From Xiphophorus maculatus (Eukaryota; Chordata; Actinopteri; Cyprinodontiformes; Poeciliidae), in contig NC_036443.1 in assembly GCF_002775205.1 (NCBI RefSeq), positions 14,643,373-14,707,372 on the forward strand: a DNA stretch of 64,000 nucleotides. Reading direction: 5' to 3'. The notes under the pieces are model-generated. The model was not told the origin of the DNA, made no database searches, and saw only the letters and a program-made list of their open reading frames with translations. The translations under genes and the position numbers were made by a program. Of the stretch, positions 55,724 to 64,000 are shown in pieces (positions within the stretch are counted from its first letter, which is position 1; the number at the start of each line of letters is the position of its first letter).

Positions 55724-57227
55724 TTATCTGGGTGGTATGCATGCTCTGTTGCACTCGTCCCTCTCCTCTGTGCAGTCTTTTAAGAAAGTCCCGTCCTCGA
55801 TGCCCCTGGCGTACAGACGCACCAACTGGCCATGAATCCTGAGACCGGCAGCAAAACAAAAGCCAAAGGTAGTTACTTGTAACAAGAAACAGCTTCACAG
55901 GCATTTTCTTTCTGATGTGTGTTGGAGAGAGCAAATCATAAACCTGACAGGCGGGACAAAAACACCATGATGACTTGCTTACCTGCAGCAGATCTCAGGG
56001 AAAGGCAGAATTTCTCCATCACAGTTCCAGACTGACACAGCAGGAGCTTTACTGCAGCAAAGGCCGCATGTGAAGGGGCTCATAGTTTTGTCCTCACATG
56101 TCATCATTTGTCCATTAGCTCCTGCTGCCAGGTGCTGCTGGGATCCAGCTATGCTTCCATTTTCGACATATGCTCCATCTCCTCCATCCATTGCACCATG
56201 CAGACCTTCACTGCCCTCTGTTTCCTCTCCTCCTGCCAGAGTGAAGCGCACCGCCTTCACACGATGGACCTCCACAAACGGCAGATCAAACTAGAAGAAC
56301 AAGTGGAAACAATGGGTTGGGTCACTTTTTAAATGTCTGCTGAGACTCTTTTCCATATAATGAAAATGTGATACCTGGTCCTGAGTGGTTGTGTGCCTGT
56401 AGAGGTAAGTAAGGAATCCCAAGGGGTTTGTGTCCCATACCAGGATGAGATCTCCTGTTCCATCAGCCAGGTGGGCTGAGGGAGAGAGACCCAGAGGACT
56501 TTTGGCACACGAGCTGGACATACATGTGAGAGACACAGACTTGAACCTGCCATCCACACTGACCCACTCATCTACAGAGACAAACAAAAAGACAAGATTC
56601 TATAGTTTTAAGCGACATCCTTGCATGGTAATCTGTACAGCATAAATACCACTAAACAACTTAAAAGTACCGATGGACTGTTTCAGTCAAAGTGTAAGTG
56701 TATTCATTAAAAACAAAATCATGGGTGGTTCAAGACCTTATAAAGACTTACAGTGCAGCAAAAAACAAAACAGAAAAAAATATTTAGAGGAATTTTATTG
56801 GATAATGTCATCTTTTTAGTCACCATGTATTTGAAAAGATAGCAAAAAAATAATGATGCAAAAAGTAAATGTATGTAAAAGTGTTAATTAGTCAAGAATT
56901 TTAAATGTTAATTTTGTAATAATTTGTTAGAACTTAAATTGTCACTCAGTATTTTGTTATTACCATAATTTCCGTTAGACAATAATACTAATTTGTAAAA
57001 GAAATCCTAACATCTGATTGGTTAACTTGCACAACAGCTGGACCACAGACCAATCACCTTGTCCATAGCAGAATTAGCTCATCACAGTGACTCTGATGTG
57101 TAAGTTTGACAAATACAACATGATCTGGAGTAAATCCATGATATTCTGCAACATGAGGATATGAAATAATACATAAAAAAATCTTCTTACATCTTCTTCT
57201 TTAAGTTAAAGAAAACATTATTTAGTT

Positions 57228-57259
<32 letters not shown>

Positions 57260-59831
57260 TATTTATTTTTTTTAGATATAAATTCCCTTATTTCACTAAC
57301 TCTCAATCAATGTGAAATGCATTGATTGACTGATTAGAGACAGATTGTTTTTAATTCTTCATTTCTGTTAATTATCATAATTTTCTGTCCACAGGTATTG
57401 AAACCACAACACTTAAATTAAAATCAAGAAATGTGGGCTTGATGAAAATTTAGAGGTTGTTTTGAAAAATGAGCCTCACTACAACACATTTTAATTTGTT
57501 AAATATGGCCGTACATGTAAACATATTTATACAATATAGAGAGATAACTTGAATAATGACAGGAGTCAGTAAGTCTTCAGTAAACTTGATTGTCACTACA
57601 TGGTGTAAAACAATGTTGTTGTCTTTTTTTTTTACCTTCTGAGTCATTACTGAACAGACCAGAGTTGGAGCTGCACAGGGAGCCCGAAACTGAAGAGTTT
57701 GTGAAAAGTCTCTCGGTGCTTTTGGCGCAAACACCACACCTAAGAACACAAAACCACATTGAGAGTTTTAAAGAGCTCCTAAAGTCTGATGCATGCTCAT
57801 AAAAGACGTCCTAAAAAATTTGTTGGCAGCCAGAGGCTGCTTGCTTAGACAAAGGCTGAAGTGGATACTCCGAGCCCAACAGGAGGCCGAGTCTCACATT
57901 TCATCTAGATCAAGTTCCTACTGTCATAGTTCCCACCCGCCTTAAGATGCACCCAACACCTGAGTCCCAGGTACAGGTGGCAGCAGTTACAATGTCCCAA
58001 GCTGAGACTCTGGGCGATTTAAAAAATTTTTTTTTGTCCACAGACCACATGCATGCTTTCTAATCTTCTAATTAAAGGAGTTTAGTGTTACAACAAATCA
58101 TCACCATCCACATTCTCAGATATCTTAGATTAGGACGCACACAAAGGCACAAGGGAAGGTACAGTGGTGCTCAAAAGTAAATACACCCTAGTTAAAATGC
58201 CAGGGTTTTGTAGAGTAAAAAAATTAGATCATGATAAATATATTTTCCAAATAGAACGTGGAGTAATCCTTTACAATTACTAACTTGCGAAAAACAAGAA
58301 TTTGTTAGAAATAATTTAAAAAATCACATTAAAAAAAGCTGTGTGTGTTCACCTTTAATCAGATTTTTATCTTTTCATATTCAGTTTTCTTCTTCAGCAT
58401 CCTACTTCCAATACTATATGATTGTGGGGACAACTGATGTTCACAGCCTAAAGCAGACCTCACAGATGTTCTGTTGACTTTAGTTCAGGAGGGAGGGATC
58501 TAAAACTTAAATTTTTCTCTTATGCCATCATTATTTTGTTGATTTGCGTGCATGCTTCAATACAAATAAGTAAAATCAGACTTCATTGTGAGTCTGAAAC
58601 AGACAACTGAAGCTCTGGGTCAAAACAGACTGTTACTAATAACCACTCATAACTTCATCCACCTTCAGAAGCGCAACAATGATGCTGCCATCACCAGGTT
58701 TCACTTTGGGTGGGATCTTTGTTTTGTGATGTGTAATTTATGCTAAGCTTATCTTTTGGCTCAGATGCCTCGGGTTTCACATTCTCCCATAACATTCTGA
58801 AAAATGTAGTCATGTCTGTTTCCTTTGGAAACGCCTCAGACCAGACATATGGAAAGTGCAGGAGATTGTTGTCACATGTGCAACAAAACCAAAACTTGTT
58901 TGTATTTCCTTTAGCTCCTTCAGTGTTGCTTTAGGTGGCCATCCTGACCACTTTTAGTCTATTCTTTCCATCAGTTTTGGTGAAATGTCCACTTTTTGTG
59001 ACTTTTGCCCACATATTGCTTCCCGCCTTCATCATGCATTTTGCTTCCTTTCCCCGAATAACAAATTTGCAGCCTGTTTGCAAACTCCAGATTAAGCAAA
59101 AGGATGCAAATAACCATTGATAAAAAAGAAAGCTAAACTTTGAATAACTGCAACTTCACTTACAGGTAATCCCATTTTCTGCAACAGGTCAAAAAGACCG
59201 ACTATTGAAAGTACCGTAAGTCAAAAGGTGCTTAAGCAAATAGCTTCAGGGTGTATGTATACATATGCAATCAGGTTATTGCATCTTTTTCTTAGATTGT
59301 TTCCTCTAATAAATGCATTTGTTTTAAACTTGAATTAAACAGGATGGTTGTCAGAAAAGGTTTGAAATGATTGAATAAAATTTCAAACATTTCACATCCC
59401 ACAGCTTGAAATCTGAACAACTTCGTGAATGCATCATGATTTCAACGAGGCATCGCTATCTCTGCACTTTCAAATGACTCCTTTTGGATAATTTTCTGAT
59501 AAAAAAAAAATAGGTATCATAATGTATTTGTGCATAATGATTTCCATGTTTCAACTGTTTAGTTGAGAACTTATTTCTTTAAACAATAGAAGAATTAAAG
59601 TAACACAACTACTGGCCTGAATTACTTCAATGTTTTAAAGTGTCAAACCACTGTAACTTTCTTTCCTTCTTTCTTTATTGAAACACTGCATGTAATTATT
59701 CATGTAACAGAAGTTGGTGTTTTACCCGGACAAACAGCGAGTCTTATCTCTTGGGCTGGACATCAGTGGGTCAGCTGGCAGATACTGCACTGTCCCCCTG
59801 TAGCTTCTGTTGCTCAGAAACACCACTGCAC
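55724..59831 (-). CDS. cerk: cerk coding exons 9-13: C-terminal half
   Basis: Exons 59726-59831 (SNRSYRGTVQYLPA, SSPRDKTRCLSG), 57636-57739 (CGVCAKSTERLF), 56375-56571 (SLTCMSSSCAKSPLGLSPSA, LADGTGDLILV), 55983-56290 and 55724-55838 (GQLVRLYARGIEDGTF...CIPPR, TAA at 55726-55724). Exon 12 encodes VEVHRVKAVRFTL and then a Gly/Glu-rich insert (about residues 468-520, with GSEGLHGAMDGGDG). It rejoins the family at the Cys cluster (FTCGLCC) and VWNCDGEILP. Cys in this area is functionally important in mammalian CERK. The last 20 or so residues (FLKDCTEERDECNRAC) are Cys/acid-rich and unlike the human tail. Confidence 0.9.
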
Positions 59832-62800
59832 CTAAATAAAATAGAAGAAGTGCATAGCACAAGAAAAATATGAAAGAGAGAACATAGTGGTTGTATTGCA
59901 TAAAATGCTCTATAAGGGAAGTTGTGGTCCGGTTGCATCATTCAGCCTCACTGAGGAGATGAAGAACAGAGCTCTTTTAATTCGGCTACGCAATAATTTT
60001 TTGTTCTCTTCACTAAGGCTCTCTGTTAGACCTGAGTAGTCGTATCTTAAGGGTCCCATCCAGCGGCGTTTTTCGCTCTCGGCTAGCACATCACCATAAA
60101 AGCCATAGCCCACCAGAGACGCGGAGTATCGTACCAACCCCGGACCGTGATGAACAGAACACACGTCCAGAGGCTGAGAGTCTCCTGAAAGATGGCAGAA
60201 TTGTTAAAGTTGGGCTAAAATTTGACAGAACAGGGATTTCTTTTAACGCAAACCTTTCCTCACCAATGACAATGTGCAAAGATGAGGTAACGGGGTCGAT
60301 CACTCCCACTGTGGTGTAGCACACGCAGTCTGTGGAGCCTACAATAAGACAACCAGGAATGAGCTTTTTGGATTCACATTCGTAACGCGCACTGACTTTA
60401 TGAACATATTCCAACAATTACCTGCAGGGATGATCCCAATGTGGAGTGGACAGGACTGCAGAGTGACCGCAGGATCGTTCTCACAAAGGCCTGCCTCTTG
60501 CTGCGTCCTCCCAATCACACCGTGAAGTATTTCACTGAACATGCCGTCGCCGCCCACACACACCACACTGTCAAAAGTAAACACAAGAGTTTCTGTGAAG
60601 CCTTTGTAACAATCTCCTACCGCACAACAATATACTGACGGCACTCACCCATCAAAACCCGTCAAGTCTTTCTTAAGGAGGTGATCTCTGGCCTGGTTGG
60701 CTCGTTCAGTCACTAAAATGAAAAACAACTGGTTTAGGAGGTCAGACAGGGGATAGACTAAAAGATACATATTTTTGTCACGTCAAAGCACAAACTTCTG
60801 TGTACTCCTTGAGGAAGTTATCTGATAGAAAAACTATACATCCATCCATCCATTTTCTAACACCCTTGTCCCTAGAGGGGTCAGGAGGGGTGCTGGTGAA
60901 CGTTTTGGGCGAGAGGCGGGGTTCACCCTGGACAGGTCGCCAGTCTGTCGCAAGGCATAGGAAAACTATTTAAATAAAAAATTTAAGAGTGGCAGGGTCC
61001 AAGCTTTATAGATTTATGTAGTTCAAATAAATCTATTTCTCAAGTCAACAGATTTGCCCACCTGAGCTGTTAACCACTCGATTTTATCATACATATATAT
61101 ATACAGTATATATAAAGCTTGTGACTGTAAAGTGACAAAATGGGAAAAAGTTGAAGGGGTATGAACTTTATCAATAACAGTGTTTACCTATTACATGGGA
61201 GCTGATGCCAGCCAGCTCAAACACAGGGGCAACCAGTGAGTGGTAGATCTGCCTTCCTTTTTTCTTTCCTCCAAATGGGTTGATGAACACCAGCAGCCTG
61301 TGTGGACGGAGGGGACCTGAAAAATGCATTTAGGATGTTACAAGTAGCTACAGGCTTGGGATTCGGCAATATTTTAAATGGAAAATCTCCTCTGACTGTG
61401 TGTTTTTAGGGCTGTCCGTAGGTGTTTCGTCCACTGGTCTCTGAGGACCCGACTGGGACAGGTGAACTGGGTCCGGCCCAGTCTCCACAGCAGCCCAGAG
61501 GTAGTCCTGCTGCTACTGCGCTTTACATAGAAAACTGTAGACGGATAAGTAAATAAATGTTTTATCCGCAGGATTATGAAACCTCTACTTTGATAATAGG
61601 CTAAAACCACAGATCTGATTACAGTATAGCACATAATTATTATTAAATTGTGGCTGTGTACTGAGAATTTATACCTGTGAAGTCTCTATCTGTGTCCTCC
61701 ACAGACTTGTGAGGCAGAACCTCCACCCGGCCCTCCTCCACTCCAACCACCTCAGCCACAGGAACTGAAACTGTGTGACACAACGGATGTGATGAAAATC
61801 CCAAACTGACCTCAAACTCATTAAGTCCGTACTTGTCAAAGTAATGAAGAGTATTAAATATGGATGTTTTCCATTTAGGTATTTAATCCCCACAGCAATG
61901 ATACGTCCTGGATTTTACTACATTGTAACAAAATGGATACTGGAAAAACTACAGTGTGATTGTAATGAAAGCTGATTCTGTCAAGTCACTTCATTTCCAT
62001 AGGGGTTTTGCTGGTCTGAGTGCCTTCCAGGTGTATACTAGATAAACATGATTAGAATTGAGCCTTTGTTTGTTTAAACGGCATGCAGTGCATGTGGCCT
62101 GACCAGCATAAACACAACAGATTAGGTCAGTGTTGCTCACTCTACTTGTTAATAATAAGCCAAGAAGCCAACTGATTTTTGATTTGAATGAATTATAATA
62201 ACTCTGTATTGTGTTAAATAATGTTGATTTTTTTTTTTTAGGTTAAAATTTCTGCAGACAGCAGTTTATCTTTTCATTTTTTTCAGTAAAAGCTTATGGA
62301 AGAAATAATTTCTCCCTGACAGATTTCTTCTGCTTTTGCTTTTCTGTCCCTTTCAGTTGTTTCAGGTCATCAAGCAAATCACGACTTGATGATGACAAAT
62401 TGTTGTATTGTTGACACGTAATGCTCCCCGTCATTTTTTTTTTCTTTCTTTCTTTTCTGTTGAATGTGGGTGGGTGGGGTCGGGTTGTTAAAAGATAAAG
62501 CAAATTTAATTCATGTTACCGTATTTTTATGTACCTTACATTGTACTTTTTTTTGAATAAAAATATAAATAAAAAAATAAAAAATTTAAAAAAAAATCAA
62601 GCAAATCACAAAATCACACAAAAATAACTAGAGAAAGTACAAAAACTGTTTTCCGATGTTTATTTTATTTTTATTAGGGAAAAAGCCCCAACACCTGCTA
62701 TTGACACTCTGTTTAAACTAGCATTTAAAATGCTGTGAAGGAATTTTATCCCACTCTGCTGTTAGTCAGCCACATAACAGGGCTTTGTAATCCTTTCCAG

Positions 62801-63564
62801 ACTAATAGATGATTTTTAGATGGGAGGCATAATGTGTTGCTGTTTATGACCCCTCATATTGTTATACGGGTTCTGTTCAAGTAAATAAGTTTATAGACCA
62901 GACAGTAAGAGGATCATTTTGGGCCCAGAAATCAACTGGTTGATAAATCAGTTGGCCAATAAATGTATTCTATATTATACATGTATATAATGTAAACAGC
63001 ACTGCCAGAGATGCAATAAGTTTATAACAGGTGTGTGTGTGATCTAATGATCAGACTGCTGATTGCACCCAGTCCACATTGTTAGCAGAACTAGAGGGCC
63101 CCAAAACCGGCATAACACCTGCCCTGCGTGTGGGGGTGTGGGGGGTGCGTGCGTGTGTCTGTGTGTGGGCGTGCGTGTGCGTGTTTTCCAGCCTGTTTTC
63201 AGTAAACTTGTTTTATGACATGTTGGTGCTGCTCAACTTGTTCTTCACGTTTTTTAAAGGACTTAATTAAAGCACTCCCTGCCTGCACCTTAAAAACTGT
63301 TGTCAGTGTTATAAGTAGGAATAATTTTAAATAGGAGATAGCTGTTTATTCTGTGATTTGTACACAATAAAAAAGGATGTTAAGGCGACGGTATGTGCCA
63401 TCAGGTTCAGAGCAACAGGATCACTCACCTGTTTTCTTATCGCGGTTCTTCTTGTCCGCCTCGGTCCATTTGAGATGCCAGCCTGTCAGGACAGCCAGGT
63501 ATCTCTTATTCCCGACCCACAAACTTGACTCCAGTCTCAGGTCGGTCTCCATCTGGGTTTTCAT
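55724..63564 (-). CDS. cerk: ceramide kinase
   Basis: Lipid kinase that phosphorylates ceramide to ceramide-1-phosphate with ATP, at Golgi and plasma membranes, Ca2+-stimulated in mammals. Coding exons in transcript order (+ strand coordinates): 63429-63564, 61675-61770, 61397-61534, 61188-61316, 60649-60712, 60422-60567, 60264-60338, 60032-60184, 59726-59831, 57636-57739, 56375-56571, 55983-56290, 55724-55838. This gives 1767 nt (588 residues; human 537). All junctions are GT-AG and in phase. The protein has an N-terminal PH-like region and then the diacylglycerol-kinase catalytic fold, with LLVFINPFGG (131-140), VVCVGGDGMFSE (GGDG 193-196), GSTDCVCY and LVGYGFYGD. This matches CERK. The extra length lies mainly in a Gly/Glu-rich insert in the penultimate exon. 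Two in-frame ATGs open the ORF (63564 and 63552). Confidence 0.95.
57229..57253. repeat. (TA)n microsatellite
   Basis: Twelve TA units in a row inside cerk intron 10, followed by TGTATATTATTTATTTTTTTT. Confidence 0.9.
58155..58770. mobile_element. Tc1-like relic in cerk intron 9
   Basis: Opens ACAGTGGTGCTCAAAAGT, a start shared by many fish Tc1/mariner elements. Near 58677-58710 it has ATGATGCTGCCATCACCAGG and TTTCACTTTGGGTGGGATC, resembling antisense transposase sequence. Decayed, no ORF. Confidence 0.5.
60032..61316 (-). CDS. cerk: cerk coding exons 4-8: lipid-kinase catalytic domain
   Basis: Exons 61188-61316, 60649-60712, 60422-60567, 60264-60338 and 60032-60184. They encode RPHRLLVFINPFGGKKKG, VTERANQARDHLLKKDLTG, FDGVVCVGGDGMFSEILHG, HIGIIPAGSTDCVCYTT and LVRYSASLVGYGFYGDV, then EKRRWMGPLRYDYSG. 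The GGDG loop is the nucleotide-binding signature of the DAGK/sphingosine-kinase/ceramide-kinase fold. All recognised motifs are intact. Confidence 0.95.
60838..60960 (+). repeat. common fish dispersed repeat fragment
   Basis: CATCCATCCATCCATTTTCTAACACCC, then AGGGGTCAGGAGGGGTGCTGG, GGGCGAGAGGCGGGGTTCACC and CTGGACAGGTCGCCAGTCTG: a highly recognisable widespread teleost repeat, in the opposite orientation to 50220-50525. It sits in the cerk intron 60713-61187, with a Tc1-like right-end fragment close by (about 61100-61190). Confidence 0.8.
61100..61190 (+). mobile_element. Tc1-like right-end fragment
   Basis: AAAGCTTGTGACTGTAAAGTG, ACAAAATGGGAAAAAGTTG and AAGGGGTATGAACTTT follow the right-end order seen at 17605-17695. 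It abuts, and slightly overlaps, the cerk exon 4 donor region (exon edge 61188), which limits its true right boundary. Confidence 0.45.
61397..63564 (-). CDS. cerk: cerk coding exons 1-3: N-terminal PH-like region
   Basis: Exon 1 (63429-63564) encodes MKTQMETDLRLESSLWVG then RYLAVLTGWHLKWTE. Exon 2 (61675-61770) has VSVPVAEVVGVEEGRVEV. Exon 3 (61397-61534) has FYVKRSSSRTTS and CPSRVLRDQWTKHLRTAL. The SVPV-E--VEE and CP----WxxxLR patterns align with human CERK. This region targets the kinase to membranes and is needed for activity in mammals. It is the least conserved part here. The exon 3 donor is CACA|gtcag, a weaker but GT-type site. Confidence 0.85.
62468..62484 (+). other. G-quadruplex motif in cerk first intron
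   Basis: Four G-runs (GGG T GGG T GGGG TC GGG) with loops of 1, 1 and 2 nt, a textbook quadruplex pattern on the strand opposite to cerk transcription. Flanked on the left by a CTTT-rich tract (62436-62458) and on the right by an AT-rich tail (62545-62600). No element assigned. Confidence 0.75.
63121..63184. repeat. GT/GC alternating purine-pyrimidine tract
   Basis: Imperfect GTGTG/GCGTGCGTGTG run about 60 bp long inside cerk intron 1, the type of sequence that can adopt Z-DNA. Confidence 0.7.
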
Positions 63565-63900
63565 TCACCCGAAAAGTCCGCAAACAACTCTTTCCCGACC
63601 GCCGTTTGCATCCATAACTTTCACCCGTTTGAGAAAACAACAATAGGTCGGTGCCAACAATATGAATTCAGTCGACAATCAAAAAATAGCCCGACTTCTT
63701 TTGTCTGGTGTCACAGATGTCACAGAGTCAGAAAGGTTGTCATCTTCATCTGGATAAAATTCACGCTGAAATGTTGTCGCTACCGCCCGAGAGGTGCCTC
63801 ACCGCTCCCTTCCCTCATGGCACCTGCAGCTGCTATTTGCATAAAGCTGCTGATTGGATAGAAGTTTACCTGAGGGACCGTGTCGCTGCAGGTTGAGCGT
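63565..63900 (-). promoter_or_regulatory. cerk: cerk 5' UTR and putative promoter
   Basis: Sequence immediately upstream of the cerk start on the minus strand, with somewhat more CpG than its surroundings. On the minus strand it carries an octamer ATGCAAAT (ATTTGCAT on +, 63835-63842) and, 10 bp further upstream, a CCAAT box (ATTGG on +, 63853-63857), about 270-290 nt before the ATG. No clear TATA box at a fitting distance. The transcription start was not placed. Confidence 0.4.
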
Positions 63901-64000
63901 TTGGAAAATTTTATTTACTTGTTTATCAGGCCTAAGCATGCTAAGAAAAATGTAATTACTAATTACATGACTGCAATAACGGAAAGTATGTTGTGAATAC

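Larger units (their letters stand above)
61771..63428 (-). other. cerk intron 1 (1.7 kb)
   Basis: Separates the two first coding exons. Holds the G-quadruplex motif, an A/T-rich low-complexity stretch (62525-62640) and a GT/GC dinucleotide-rich tract (63121-63184). No exon or RNA gene was recognised. Confidence 0.6.

Noticed and set aside
63708..63896. 62-codon ORF at the right edge
   Set aside because: Overlaps the cerk upstream region on the opposite strand and has no recognisable family.

Overview
This window is vertebrate nuclear DNA, almost certainly from a ray-finned (teleost) fish. Genes are split into many short GT-AG exons. The proteins are closest to vertebrate families, and the introns carry fish-type repeats: decayed Tc1/mariner elements, tRNA-derived SINEs and hAT-like debris. 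The intact SINE at about 8.8 kb resembles one I associate with killifish/livebearer genomes, so Cyprinodontiformes is a guess rather than a result. There is no bacterial, plasmid, CRISPR or phage content.

Four protein-coding genes were rebuilt exon by exon, with reading phase checked across every junction. (1) adcy6, adenylate cyclase type 6, + strand: 21 coding exons at 15176-32652 give the last 888 residues. The first coding exon (N-terminus and most of the first membrane cluster) is not in the window, so the 15 kb to the left is best read as its first coding intron. (2) galnt6, polypeptide N-acetylgalactosaminyltransferase 6, + strand: 10 coding exons at 38790-47674, 620 residues, complete. 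(3) g6pd, glucose-6-phosphate 1-dehydrogenase, + strand: 12 coding exons at 48832-53818, 512 residues, complete. (4) cerk, ceramide kinase, - strand: 13 coding exons at 63564-55724, 588 residues, complete. adcy6, galnt6 and g6pd run head to tail; g6pd and cerk converge tail to tail.

The four genes do not form a pathway. adcy6 makes cAMP at the plasma membrane, galnt6 starts mucin-type O-glycosylation in the Golgi, g6pd supplies cytosolic NADPH through the pentose phosphate pathway, and cerk makes ceramide-1-phosphate. They are neighbours by synteny.

Non-coding parts: 1-15175 (intronic, with Tc1 and hAT relics, a SINE nested in an older repeat, hairpins and one puzzling antisense ORF); 32653-37300 (adcy6 3' UTR and a Tc1 relic); 37300-38789 (possible galnt6 5' UTR exon); 39905-43771 (largest galnt6 intron, with a hairpin); 47675-48705 (compact galnt6-g6pd gap); 53819-55560 (convergent 3' ends with a transposon relic); 61771-63428 (cerk first intron with a G-quadruplex motif); 63565-64000 (cerk upstream region). 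I saw no new multi-gene system. The best leads are splice-level oddities in g6pd and adcy6, the nested SINE, several near-perfect hairpins, and the antisense ORF near 11.2 kb.
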